Source: Fremontodendron californicum
Lineage: Eukaryota; Streptophyta; Magnoliopsida; Malvales; Malvaceae
Reading direction: 5' to 3'
Length of the DNA: 64,000 nucleotides
Assembly: GCA_030761205.1 (NCBI GenBank)
Contig: JAULJL010000028.1
Span: 15,489,001-15,553,000 of the forward strand
Position numbers and translations under genes: made by a program. The notes beneath the pieces were generated by a model that was not told the DNA's origin, made no database searches, and saw only the letters and a program-made list of their open reading frames with translations. Position 1 is the first letter of the stretch, and each line of letters starts with the position of its first letter. Shown in pieces: positions 9,661 through 20,311 of the stretch.

Positions 9661-10606
9661 AAAGTCATGAATAGCTCCTGAAGTTTATCAAATTTGTCAA
9701 TGTGGTACCTGTACTTTAAAAATGTTCAATGTGGTACCTATACTATCAAACCGTGTGTCAATGTGGTACCTTATCCTAACACCGTTAAATATAGATGATG
9801 ATGTAGTGTTGACCAATCAGGTGATGACACATGGCAGCACCTGCTTTTTTAAAAAATTAATATATGAATTTTTGTAAAAAAAATTAAAGAAGGATAAAAA
9901 TATTTTAAAAAGATATTAAAATATTTAAAATTATATTTTTAAAAATTAATATCTAAATTTAAAAAAATATATATTATAAATACAAAAAAATTTTAAAATT
10001 ATATTTTAAAAAATTAAATACGTCTTTTCTTAAAAAATTATTTTAAAAATTAAAGAATTAAAAAATTTAACTAGAATATTTTTAAATTACTTGTTAAAAA
10101 AATTATAATATCTGAAACTTTTTAAATTTTTTAAAAAAAATTACAAAAATCAAAATCAAAATTAAAATATAAAATTAAATTATTTTATTGTTTTAATTTA
10201 AAAAAAAAATATTTATTAAAAATTACAAAAATTAAAAAATTAAATTATTTTAACTTTTGTTAAAAATATTTATTAAAATTAAAAGGTGAAGGGAGAAAGA
10301 AAAAAAAGAGAATTTTAAAAAAAAAAATTAAAATAATAATTTTTTAGTGATGCCACGTGTAAAGAAAAAAAATATAATTTTTATTTTTAAATTAAAATAA
10401 TAATTTTTTTGGTAATACACGTGGCATCATTATATAATGTCACGTGTCAAGTTTTTATAACATCATCAATATTTAACGATATTACTAACAAATACTATAA
10501 TAGCACACGGAGTGAAAACCTTAAGTACCAAAATAGATATTTTTAAAATACAATTATCATATTGACAAATTTAATAAATTTTAAAAATTATTGATGACAT
10601 TATTCC
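9657..10606. mobile_element. Mutator-like non-autonomous element
   Basis: The 950-bp element has terminal inverted repeats of roughly 150 bp. The left end starts GAATAAAGTCATGAATAG, and the inverted right end starts GGAATAATGTCATCAATAAT. A 10-bp direct repeat TATTTAAAAT flanks it (9647-9656 and 10607-10616), in the 9-11 bp range of Mutator-like elements. Subterminal parts carry the GTGGTACCT motif and ACACGTGGCATCAT blocks. The core is extremely AT-rich and encodes nothing. Confidence 0.75.
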
Positions 10607-10720
10607 TATTTAAAATTATTACTCTGATTTATTGTTTCTCTCTGTTCCAAACTTCTATTGGTTAGCATTATGTCGTTACTAGATGTGAAGAGCTGAAGTT
10701 GATTGATTTATGATGCATCA

Positions 10721-10727
10721 ATATATA

Positions 10728-10762
<35 letters not shown>
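10721..10762. repeat. AT dinucleotide microsatellite
   Basis: Alternating AT runs with one interruption. Confidence 0.9.
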
Positions 10763-10764
<2 letters not shown>

Positions 10765-10796
10765 TTTCTTTTGCATTTATATTTTTGACGGATGTA

Positions 10797-11330
10797 TAGA
10801 GCTGTTCATGATAGTTCGGGTATCATATATATTTGTTCAAATTTGGTTTAGTTTAAAATATGAGTTTCAAATTTTACCTAAGTCCATCCATATTTATAAA
10901 TAGATAGCCCAAGTCCGTTTAAGCCTGTCTATATCATTTTTTTCCTAATTTTTTTTAAAAATATATTATTTTTTATTTAAAATTTAGTACTTTTATAGTT
11001 TTTTCTTTTATTAAATTCTTCAACATGAACAACTTAACATATTTTTTAATGTTTACACTATAACATTATATATATATATATTTAATCTTTATATGACATA
11101 AATTACAATATATATATAAATTAAAATAATATATTATTTAATTAAAAAATGGGTCGGGTCGGGCCGAACTCGAGTCTTAAATGTTGGAATCAAGGTTCGG
11201 CTCATTTTTTAAATGGGCCTCATTTTTTTGCTCAAGCCCATTTTTTGGACCTAATATTTTTGTCCAAACTCTTTCAAATATAAGTGGACCTTCAGGTTTA
11301 AGCGAGTAACCCGATTATTGAATAGATCTA
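10797..11330. mobile_element. Decayed hAT-type MITE, long version
   Basis: The left end reads TAGAGCTGTTCATGATAG and the right end CCGATTATTGAATAGATCTA. The interior matches the 3965-4519 copy in inverted orientation (blocks around GGGTCGGGTCGGGCC and TTTTGTCCAAACTC). No TSD is detectable, and the ends are diverged, so this is an old copy of about 534 bp. Confidence 0.65.
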
Positions 11331-11587
11331 AATTTAATCTCTCTATTTAAATTTTAACTAAATTTAATTTAGAAATATTTTTAATATTTCGTAGACTTGT
11401 ATAAATTTGGAGTCATAGATGATAAGAATGATAACCTTAATTCAATTATTTCTTTTTTAGATCCTAAATTCAGTTTTAAATTAAAACTAAGAAAAGTATT
11501 CTCAGGATGTCAATTTTACCTAATGGGTATATAAATTTTGTATACCGAACAAGTGCTAGCATCAAATTTCAATGATTGGTACATACT

Positions 11588-11878
11588 CTAGATCTGTCCA
11601 CGGACCGGGTAGCTTGCCTGATCCGTATTGGACGGGCTTGGATAAAGTATTTAGTAATTCGGGCCGGTCAGGCCCGAATTACTATTTATTAAATAAAAAT
11701 ATTATTTTATTTAAATTTAATTATAAAATATATATAAATATTAATATAAAAATAATTTTTTAATATTTTTGAATAGTGAAACGGGTCTATACGGGCCGGG
11801 CCGAGCACGAACGAGCTTGGGCAAAAGGAAAAAATATTTTCCGGGCCGCGGCCCAGCCCGGCCCATGGACAAGTCTAG
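11588..11878. mobile_element. hAT-type MITE (TAGACCTG family)
   Basis: The element starts CTAGATCTGTCCACGGACCG and ends GCCCATGGACAAGTCTAG. The 8-mer TACATACT flanks both sides (11580-11587 and 11879-11886). GGGCC-rich subterminal regions surround an AT-rich core. The exact ends could shift by one base compared with the relatives that begin with TAG. Confidence 0.8.
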
Positions 11879-12041
11879 TACATACTATATAGATTGATAT
11901 GATTTTGAAATACCCGACGAATACGAGAACAGAAATGAGTATTATAGTATCCGTTTTGTATACGTACTCGATATATATTTTATAAAAATAAATATTAATT
12001 TTTTTTTTTAATCTTTACTCTTTTGCTTAGACTGTAGACGA

Positions 12042-12333
12042 TAGACCTGCTCATGGGTCGAGTAGTTCTCTTGGCTCGACAGGTCCAGTCTGTGTTGGAT
12101 CGAACTGGACAGGAGTTTTAGTGATTCGGGCCGGTTCGATCCAGCCCGAATCATTGTTTAACTATTAAATTTTATTTTTTATTATTATAAAAATATTAAT
12201 ACAAAAATATTTTATTATTATTATTATTATTTTGAATATTAAACAGGGCCGACCGGCCTATCTGGGCTCGTCTAAAATCGAGTCTGGATAAGGAAAAAAT
12301 TTCAAGTCGCGACTCGACCCATGAGTAGGTTTT
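12042..12333. mobile_element. hAT-type MITE, decayed right end
   Basis: It starts TAGACCTGCTCATGGGTCG and ends near CGACCCATGAGTAGGTTTT, which is a diverged inverted end. The interior follows the family pattern. No TSD was found. Confidence 0.65.
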
Positions 12334-12489
12334 GGTTAAGGTTTCTAATTTTCTTTTTTAGTCCTAACCTAGGGCAGTTTCTCCAACTTTTCTCTCTAGT
12401 CTAGTCTCTTACTTATCTGCTGTGGCTGGTATCAAATTTTCTTAGTCCTGACCTGCAAGATCATAACTCTTGAGGTCGAGAGCAACAAC

Positions 12490-13390
12490 TGTTGGATATC
12501 AATTGATTAATTATGTGTATAAATACGAAATATGTATATGAATACGTAGATTGTCATAAGTAGATACACGGTATATAATTAAAGGTATACAATTGATATC
12601 AATATTGAATGAGAAATTGATTTCAAAAGTACCCACTTGAAGAGAAAGGAGATGGCTGATGTTTAGCTTGGTGTGGAATCCCACATTAGAAATAGAAAAG
12701 TTTATGCTTGTGTTTATATAGGTTAAGGTTCAATTTGGGTTTCGGCTTTAAGAGGGTACCTAAGTTTTTGTGAAGGGTGAGGACCTACACACACGCGCGC
12801 CGGGCAGGGCCGGGCTGAGCCGGGTCGGCTTGGGCTTGGAAAATAAGTAATTTTTTACTGTCCAGTTAAACCTGTCTGATTAAGACATGCCGGTTCGGAC
12901 CAAAACCGAATCGTTTTCTTCTTCAACAGTTTTATCTGTTGATCTTTCGGATTAAGACATACCTATGTCTATTCCGAACAGTCTTTTGGTTTCCTATAAA
13001 TACCCGAAAGCAGTGTCTGTTTTTATAACTTCATTTTTCTCCTTGCTCTCGGTTTTCTGCTGTCTTGTGAGAGAGACCAACTTCACTTTTTCTGGTTCGC
13101 TGTGTTGTCATTGAGTGTGCTTTCAACAGCAACGTGATTGAGTAAACCTGGGAGACGAGTTGCATTCTTCTGTAAGCACCTATGAGATAGGCAAAAATCG
13201 TCTTAAGGTCAGAGGTCTACCTTGACTCAATCTTGAATTTTTTCTCTGTTCAAATAAAATCTGTAAGTATATGATCTTTGTAATATTCGTATATTGAAAT
13301 TCGGTTCTAGTGAATAAAGCATAATCTGTTCTGGTAGTTTTTTAATTCTACTTATATGTTTATATAGTATTGAAACTTAAACTTGCGAAC
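12490..13390 (+). repeat. Copia LTR and leader copy (same family as copia B)
   Basis: It begins TGTTGGATATCAATTGATTAA and is collinear for most of its length with the LTR at 48027 (TGTTGCATATCAAGTGATTAA). Shared blocks include TGAATGAGAAATTG, the AATCCCACAT motif, CACACGCGC, CTATAAATACC and TGTGTTG with AACCTGGGAGA. No coding region follows, so it is a solo or truncated copy. I could not fix its right end, and no TSD was found. Confidence 0.7.
12994..13004 (+). promoter_or_regulatory. LTR TATA box
   Basis: CTATAAATACC occurs in the same place relative to the LTR start here and at 48625-48635, so it is conserved between two diverged LTR copies. The position fits a retrotransposon promoter TATA box. 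Confidence 0.6.
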
Positions 13391-13399
13391 TTCGAATTC

Positions 13400-13620
13400 A
13401 TTTTTTGAATAATAGCGACACAATTTTCAAGAGAATCTCTTATCTCGTTGTTCTTGCTTCACAGGCTTGTTTTCCATGAATCATATGGCCATGATAAAGA
13501 ACCTGGCATGGCTAGCTTCAAATAGAATCAGCCACAAAGAACTTAACAGGAAATTAGTACGTGACCTATTTGTCTTGTTTTTGAATATCAGTTTCGAACA
13601 ATAAATAAATGCATGTACTC
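13400..13620. other. Interval with a possible exon fragment
   Basis: A pyrimidine-rich stretch ending in CAG at 13464 is followed by about 110 bp open on the + strand (from 13465). It encodes a peptide with the segment MNHMAMIKNLAWLASNRI. No family was recognised and no neighbouring exon is identifiable. It could be a gene remnant or chance. Confidence 0.25.
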
Positions 13621-13749
13621 TCACATATACTCGGACTCTTCATTTTTTTAAAGCACTCATATACAATATCAGTGTTTACACATATTCGGACATAGTTATA
13701 AAATATGATCTTTCAAATAAAACATAAAAAAAAATCAGTGTCAGATACA

Positions 13750-14081
13750 TGGTATGACCTGTTCTTGAGAAGATAGTAATAAAAAGAAAAAGAAGAAAAA
13801 GAAGAAGAAGAAGAAGTTGAGAATTTCAGAGAATAGAATTGATCAGAGAGAATTTAGGAAGAAGATTCTAAATACTTTTCTTGTGTGTGTTTTCATTCCA
13901 TCACCTGGCAATATAACAACCTTGACAATGACATCAGCATAACTGACTCAGTAATTAAGACTCAACAAAAAATTGAACGTAAACATAAAAGTTGACAAAT
14001 AACCAAAAATAGGCTGGATTACAAGATTGAATATAACCCGAAACAACCCATAAGACTCTGTTACCAGTTAGGCCTGCATGA
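13750..14081 (-). repeat. 3' LTR of the gypsy element
   Basis: This is a direct copy of 19186-19497. It contains GA-rich (AAGAAGAAG) tracts expanded relative to the other copy. A purine-rich tract (AAGGAAAGGG on the minus strand, near 14085-14095) lies just upstream and fits a polypurine primer. Confidence 0.85.
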
Positions 14082-14109
14082 AATACCCTTTCCTTGAAAT
14101 CATCATTGT

Positions 14110-14700
14110 CCTCAAGGATGGAAGTGTAGATACTGGTGCTGCGGATCAAACAGAGTCTCCCATGTAGCATCCTCAGGGAAGCAGTTGCTCCACTAGACCA
14201 ATACCTCTGTGACTGCTCTATTCTTTTTCTTGACCATTCTTCTCTCCAAAATCTGAAGGGGTTCCTTAGCAATTAGCCCATCTTCATTCACCAAGGGAAG
14301 TTCAGATTGAGTAGGTTTCGAGCCCACATGCTGTTTAAGTTGGGACACATGGAAAGTTGAATGAACCTTAGCTCCAACAGGTAGAGCTAATCTGTATGCT
14401 ACCTTTCCTACACTTTCAAGCACCTTATAAGGACCAAAGAACCTGGCTGACAACTTAAGATAGGATCTGTTGATGACTGAGTTCTGCCTGTAGGGTTGCA
14501 ACTTCAGGTACACCCAATCCCTAACTGTAAATTGCTTTTCATACCTCTTTTTGTCAGCTTGCTGTTGCATCCTGTTTCCAGCTCGAGTAAGGTGAAACTT
14601 CAATAGCTTCATAGCTGCTTCACGTGCCTGTAAGCTTCTATCGGTAATGGCTACCTTCGAATCTCCTGGCAAGTAAGGCATATGGACTGGTGCAGGCTGT
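14110..14700 (-). pseudogene. gypsy integrase C-terminus and chromodomain-like end
   Basis: Contains the integrase C-terminal sequence DWVYLKLQPYRQNSVINR, with FGPYKVLESVGKVAYRL and STFHVSQLKQ. This is followed by ILERRMVKKKNRAVTEVLVQ and then WSSGATASL with a DATWE-like stretch, which fits a chromodomain (targeting to modified chromatin). A frameshift near 14200 separates the two parts. The assignment to chromoviruses rests on this end plus gene order. Confidence 0.7.
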
Positions 14701-15830
14701 CCATATACAATTTCAAAGGAGTTGTGTGAGTAGAGGAATGGTAGGTAGTATTATACCACCATTCGACCATAGTGACCCATTTGGCCCAATCCTTAGGTCG
14801 TTCAGTAGCCATACATCTCAAATAGGTTTCTAAACACCTATTTACAACTTCACTTTGGCCATCAGTCTGTGGGCGATATGAGGTTGACATGTGGAGTTTG
14901 GTTCCCAAGCAGTTGAAAAGCTCCTTCCAGAATGAGCTTACAAAGATCTTGTCTCTATCAGATACAATGGTATTAGGGACACCATGCAGCTTGTATATAT
15001 TATCCATAAAAGCTTGAGCCACAGTCAGAGCAAAGATTGGGTGAGCCAGCAGCACAAAGTGAGAATAATTACTTAAGCGATCCACTACCACCATGATGAT
15101 ATCCTTACCCTGGGATCTAGGTAAGCCTTCGACAAAATCCATTGATATGTCAGTCCAGACCTTATCTAGGATAGGTAGTGGCTGTAACATTCCAGGAGAG
15201 GTAGCTGTTTCATACTTGCACTGTTGGCAGGTAGGGCATTCTCTCACAAATTGCCTGACATCCCGTTTTAGTCCCTTCCAGTTAGGGGTGTAATCGAGCC
15301 GAGCCGAGCTCAAGCTATAAGAAGCTCGAGCTCGAGCTCAACTCGAAATTCGAAACTCGAGCTTGAGCTTGAGCTCGAACTCGAACTCGATCAAGTTTTA
15401 TTTTTAAAGGTCAAACTCGGTTTGAGATAAAGATCGAATTGCTCGAGCTTGCTCGATTAGGCTCGATTAAGCTCGTTTACCTAGTAAAAAATGAGCTCGA
15501 ATCCTATGCTCAACTTCAAACTCGATTATTTATGCTCGAGCTCGAACTCAACTCGAATTGAGATTTTTCAATACTAATTAAAAATAAAAATATATATTAA
15601 AAATAAAAAAGCTCGATTAGGCTTGCGAGCTACTCGAGTCAAGCATTAAGATACTAGAATTCGGTTCGCTCGATAGCTCGAGCTCGACACGACAATGATC
15701 GAGCCAAATTCGAGTTTTTTTCGAGCCGAACCCGAGTAGCTTGCGAGCATAGATGTCTCGTTTACACCCTTACTTCCAGTACACAACACTGCCCAATCGA
15801 CTCATAGTAGCAGTTTGCCCCGAATGCCCC
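14651..15830 (-). pseudogene. gypsy integrase, interrupted by a MITE
   Basis: The N-terminal zinc-binding part begins before the MITE (LLQLFHSSPMGGI, about 15840) and resumes after it with VRECPTCQQCKYE. The core keeps the D-D-E triad in TDISMDF, IVSDRDKIF and GQSEVVNR. The 490-bp hAT MITE at 15283-15772, with TSD CTTCCAGT, splits the segment between the two zinc-ligand halves. A stop also lies near 15800. Excising the MITE and one TSD copy would rejoin the two coding parts. Confidence 0.85.
15283..15772. mobile_element. hAT-like MITE (TAGGGGTGTAA / CGAG family) in integrase
   Basis: The 490-bp element starts TAGGGGTGTAATCGAGCC and ends GTCTCGTTTACACCCTTA. It has a perfect 8-bp TSD CTTCCAGT (15275-15282 and 15773-15780). 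Both ends hold CGAGCTCGAG-type repeats in opposite orientation around an AT core. It is a short relative of the 6818-9050 element. Confidence 0.88.
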
Positions 15831-17662
15831 CCATAGGTGAACTATGAAACAGTTGAAGCAATTCAGTCATCAAACTAGAGTCTTTCCCCACAACTAGCTT
15901 TCCTTTTCTCCTAAGTTGCTCATGTTGCCATTGATAATTAGACTGTGACAGAGGTTGCTGCTGTAGTTTATGAATTAAGTCTGACAGTTTTGGATCTGTG
16001 GACGAAGTCTGTTGGATTTTGGAAAGCAAATTTGATTGTATAACAGAAATAGCCAACAATTCAGCTGCAGGTATTCTAGAAAGGGCATCAGCTACCAAGT
16101 TGGTTGCTCCCTTCCTGTAGAGGACCTTATAATCATACCCCATCATTTTGAGGACCCATTGTTGTTGAGCTGGAGTTTGAGTTTTCTGATTCAACAGAAA
16201 CAACAAGCTTTGATGGTCTGTCTTGATTAAGAAATGTCTGCTCAGTAGATAGGCACTCCATTTTTTGACTGCTATTAAAATAACCATCATTTCTTTCTCA
16301 TACACAGACAATGTCTGATGTCTAGGAGATAAAGCTCTACTAAAATAGGCTACTGGTCTTCCATTTTGGCTCAAAACATCTCCAATACCCATGTGAGATG
16401 CATCAAACTCGACAGTGAACTCAGCACTGAAATTTGGCAGTATAAGCACAGGAGCTGTACTCATGGTCTCCTTGAGCTTTTGAAAGACATCCTGAGCTGG
16501 TTTGCCCCAGGCAAAGGCATTTTTCTTTAGCTGATCAGTGAGTGGTTTGGCTATAGAGCCATAACCTTTAACGAACCTCCGATAGTATCCAGTCAACCCC
16601 AAAAAAAACCTGAGCTCTTTGACATTCCGAGGTTTTGGCCATTCCAGCATGCTTCTCACCTTACTAGTATCCATAGAGACTTGCCTCCTGCTGATAACAT
16701 GCCCAAGATATTCAACCTTGGTGGCTCCAAAATCACATTTTTTGAGTTTCACAAAAAGCTAGTTCCTGAGCAACACTTCAAACACCAATTGGAGATGACT
16801 AAGATGATCTGATCTAGTCTCTGAATACACCAGAATATCATCAAAGAACACCAAAACGAAGCTCCTAAGGTAAGGCTGGAAGATGTGATTCATCAAGCTT
16901 TGGAAGGTTGATGGAGCATTGGTGAGTCTAAAGGGCATCAGCAGAAATTCATAATGCCTTTAGTGAGTCCTAAAAGCTGTTTTATGAACATCACCCTCAC
17001 TCATCCTGATCTGGTGGTATCTTGACCTCAAATCCAATTTAGAAAAATATAGTGCCCTTGCCAACTCATCTAGAAGCTCCTCAACCAAGGGAATAGGGAA
17101 CCTATCCTTGATGGTCATCCTATTGAGCTTCTTGTAATCCACACACAAGCACCAGGATCCATCATTCTTCTTAACCAATACCACTGGAGATGCAAATGAA
17201 CTAGTGCTATCTCTGATTGTACCAGTGTACAGCATTTCAACAGTCATTTTCTCTAGTTCGTTCTTCTGAAAGTTGGATATCTGTATGGCTTGATCTTCAC
17301 TGCCTTTGTTTTCATCCTCCAGGGGTATCTGATTGGTCATGTTGCCTCCTAAGAGGTAACCCTTTTGGCACTTCAGAAAGGATAGAATAGTTGTGAACCA
17401 ACTGTTGTATATCATCAGGAAGTTTGGAAACAATGCTCTCGGGGCCTTGGAGAGTATGAAGGGAGCCTTGTTGTACCCCTGTAACTAGTAGTGTATATGC
17501 CCCTCTCCTAGAACAAATAGTTAGCTTAACAGCTTGCTTTCTCGACATCAACAAAACTTGTCCTGCCATTACCCCCTGCCATACTGTCTGAACCCCCGAT
17601 AAGGAAAATTGCATAGTTAAAGCCTTGAAGTCCCCACAATAGGACCCAAGGTCATTGACCAC
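15802..17662 (-). pseudogene. gypsy reverse transcriptase and RNase H remnant
   Basis: Minus-strand order: LVKKNDGSWCLCVDYKKLN and FPIPLVEELLDEL of the RT fingers (17433-16960), the catalytic FFDDILVYSET motif (about 16830), then the thumb region LGHVISRRQVSMD and KELRFFLGLTGYYRRF. The RNase H part includes FDASHMGIGDVLSQ and NLVADALSRIP (about 16070). RT copies the RNA and RNase H removes the template. Stops occur near 16961 and 16757, and there is a frameshift near 17400, so the enzyme cannot be made as one chain. Confidence 0.88.
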
Positions 17663-17791
17663 TGGATACCCAAAACCATATCACATCCTTTAAGGGGTAA
17701 CACCAAGAAGTCTGTGGAGAACTGTGTCCCTTGCACCAAAATCCTCAAATCCTTACAAACTTCTTGATGAGTCGTTCACCATTAGCAACTG

Positions 17792-18016
17792 TTATATACA
17801 AATTTTGATCGCCTGAAGGTCACATCCCAATTTCTTAACCAAATTATGATCAATGAAATTGTGAGTGTTTCCAGTGTCGATCAGAATGATCAAGGTTTGA
17901 TTCTTCAACCTGCCTTGGACCCTCATGGTCTGATAACCTTCAGTTCCAATCAAGGCATGCAATGAAATAACTGGCACTTCCTCCTTAGCATTATCAACTC
18001 CCTTAATATGCTCCAA
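17792..18016 (-). pseudogene. gypsy aspartic protease remnant
   Basis: A 74-codon fragment includes the retropepsin active-site context IILIDTGNTHNFIDHNLVKK. The family signature is D-T/S-G followed by a hydrophobic strand. It lies between gag and RT in the expected order and would cleave the polyprotein. The flanking frame is interrupted on both sides. Confidence 0.8.
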
Positions 18017-18094
18017 ACAATCTGAAAACTCTTCTCCTTATCAGTCTCCTGGTCACCATCCAAGAGAATATGATATAGCTGCAATTTCACACAG

Positions 18095-19185
18095 CTATGG
18101 CCAGGGCCATATTTTACCCCACACCACATGTATAATCCATTTTTCTTTCATCCCGTTCCTGTCTAGAAGGTGAATGGGTGGTTGTGGTGGTTTTAGTGCT
18201 ACCTGGGCTATAGCTGGTAATATACTTGGGAGAAAAAGGAATTTTGGGATAGGGAGGGAGTAGGAAGTAAGGGCAGGTTCAAAGTAGGCACGTAAAGGAG
18301 GCAAGTGAGGCTGTTTGATGGGTGGGTTTAGTATAGGATTAGTAGGAGTCGATGATCTATAAGGAATAAAAGGTTTTCTAGGTACAGTTTGGTTTAGGGA
18401 CTCTAACTGTTTGGCCAAGCTAAAAGCATGAGTAAGAGTTTTAGGAAAAAATAATCTTACAGTTTTTGAAATCTCTGGTTTAAGGTTGCTGATGAACACA
18501 CTGAGGGCATAATCTGAGGACAACTGCAATGAATTAAGAATACCCAAGAACCCCTCATAGTAATCATCAACTGTGGTGACATGCTTCAAAGTAACCAATT
18601 CTGACATTGGATCGGAGTATTCATTTTCACCAAAACGCCTTCTAAGATCCTCCAAATAAACAGGCCATAGCACATTCAACAACCCTCCATGAGAATTGCT
18701 GAAATATTGGTGCCATTGAAGGGCTTTACCTTCCAAATGCATCATGACAGCCTTGATCTTGGCTTCCTCTACCACCTGCTCTGCTTTGAAATATTGCTCC
18801 AGCTGAAGCAACCAACTAGTAAAATTTTCCCCAGTAAATCGAGGACAATCCAGTTAACCATGCCTACATTCCGAACGTCTTGATCCCATGATATCTTCCT
18901 GAGTAGTCAGTAAGGAAGGTGACTGACTAAGCAAGATTCGTGGCTGACTAGAGTCTCCCTTGGAGCCCAAGGTTCCATTACCAGATTCAACAGTTTTTCC
19001 CTGGTCTTTCTTGGCCAGCTGACCTATGACTTGTTCGAACATGGTTCGCATCTGAGTACCCAGCTGCTCAATCTAAGTGCGAACCTGCGCGATGCTGCTA
19101 TCCAGTTTGGTTTCCACCCTCTCCAAATCCTTCTGTTGTTGCTGGATTTCTTTTTGCAAACGGGTCGAGATGCCCTCCGCATGTG
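18095..19185 (-). pseudogene. gypsy gag remnant
   Basis: Minus-strand reading shows a Gln-rich coiled-coil-like start (KEIQQQQKDLERVETKLDSS). A retrotransposon gag core follows around 18550-18811, with LLQLEQYFKAEQVVEEAKI, then AVMMHLEGKALQWHQYF, and a proline-rich tail. Gag would form the particle shell. The frame is broken by a stop near 19073 and another near 18855 (HG then stop then LDCPRF), and by a shift near the end. No zinc knuckle was recognised. The copy is non-functional. Confidence 0.8.
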
Positions 19186-19497
19186 TGACCTGTTCTTGAG
19201 AAGAGAGTAATAAGAAAAAGAAGAAGAAAAAGTTGAGAATTTCAGAGAATAGAATTGATTAGAGAGAATTTAGGAAGAAGATTTTGAATACCTTTCTTGT
19301 GTGTGTTTTCATTCCATCACCTGGCAATACAACAACCATGACAATTACATCAGCATAACTGACTCAGTAATTAAGTTTCAACAGAAAATTGAACGTAAAC
19401 ATAAAAGTTGACAAATAACCAAAAATGGGCTGGGTTACAAGATTGAATATAACCCGAAACAACCCATAAGACTCTGTTACCAGTTGGGCCAGCATCA
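19186..19497 (-). repeat. 5' LTR of the gypsy element
   Basis: It is the partner of 13750-14081. The outer end on the minus strand begins TGATGCTGGCCCAACTGG. The inner end stops at GAACAGGTCA and then changes directly to gag-like coding sequence. The last five LTR bases and a recognisable primer binding site are missing, which suggests a small deletion. Confidence 0.85.
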
Positions 19498-19543
19498 ATA
19501 CATATCTGTATCTAAAACTCATCATCAAGTCCAAATAATATAG

Positions 19544-20007
19544 ATTACTTGAGGATTCTTTTAATGAATTATCCCACTTAAGAATATACCCACAACTAAA
19601 GTAGCATGCTAAATGTATTAAGCAACAATAGCTCTCCAATTTACAAGAAATGTTGAACATAAAAGCTCATGCATGCTCTTAATTACTTGATGACATATTG
19701 CTCCTGTTTTGCAAATTAGTCACTGAAAAATGACAACTTTTTGTCATAAGAAAAGGCATGTAAGTAAGACCAAGCATGTAGGTGAGCCAAATTGAAGAAG
19801 CTATATTCATGAAAACTTTGAACTTTTTAAAGCCTTTTCTGTTGCAAATCTAGAGTCTATTAAGTGTAGAAAATATATTTTCTCTGACAATTAAATTTAC
19901 ATCACAAATAGCAAAATTTGTTGTAACGAAAGTGTAGTTCCCAAACTAACTCTGAAGATAGAACTTGCTGACGACTTCGTCAATATTTTAGAGTCTAGAC
20001 TCTTGAT
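19544..20007. other. Unassigned interval
   Basis: No gene, terminal repeat or tandem repeat was recognised. Base composition is less AT-rich than the surroundings. There are no convincing open frames. Confidence 0.4.
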
Positions 20008-20311
20008 TAGACCTACTCAAGAATCGAGTAACCCACCCGGCCTGGCCCGTATTGAATCTAGCTTGGACAGAGATATTTTTTATTAGAACCGGCTCGGCCC
20101 ATCCCGAATCACTGTTTAATTAATAAAAATTACTTTTTATTTAAATTTAATTATAAAAATATATTAATATTAATATAAAAATAAAATTTAAATTTATTAT
20201 TATTATTTAAACAATAAACCGAGTCAGTCTGAGCTAATCCAAGATCGAACTTAGATAAAAGAAATGAAAACTTTTCGTGTCGCGGCCTGGCCTAGCCCAT
20301 GAGGAAGTCTA
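20008..20311. mobile_element. hAT-type MITE (TAGACCTG family)
   Basis: The 304-bp element starts TAGACCTACTCAAGAATCG and ends GCCCATGAGGAAGTCTA. It has a perfect 8-bp TSD CTCTTGAT (20000-20007 and 20312-20319). Confidence 0.85.

Larger units (their letters stand above)
13750..19497 (-). mobile_element. Decayed Ty3/gypsy chromovirus
   Basis: The 5.75-kb LTR element has LTRs at 13750-14081 and 19186-19497, ends TG..CA, and a 5-bp TSD ATACA (13745-13749 and 19498-19502). On the minus strand the order is gag, protease, RT, RNase H, integrase and a chromodomain-like end, the chromovirus order. The LTRs look roughly 95% alike by eye. Several stops and frameshifts make it non-functional. An hAT MITE interrupts the integrase (15283-15772). 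The 5' LTR lacks its last few bases and runs straight into gag-like sequence, so the primer site appears deleted. Confidence 0.9.
13621..19543. mobile_element. Old MITE (CTATGTTACTCGG family) split by a gypsy element
   Basis: The left part at about 13621-13749 (ATATACTCGGACTCTTC to GTCAGATACA) and the right part at 19498-19543 (ATACATATCTGTATC to ATAATATAG) align with successive parts of the family member at 25442-25627. The 5-bp ATACA at the break is duplicated, so the gypsy element at 13750-19497 landed inside this MITE. Confidence 0.65.

Noticed and set aside
11572..11763. 63-codon frame
   Set aside because: Falls inside the MITE at 11588-11878 and reads its GC-rich end.
18689..18883. Plus-strand frames opposite the gypsy element (also at 15093 and 16036)
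   Set aside because: They are antisense shadows of gag and pol.
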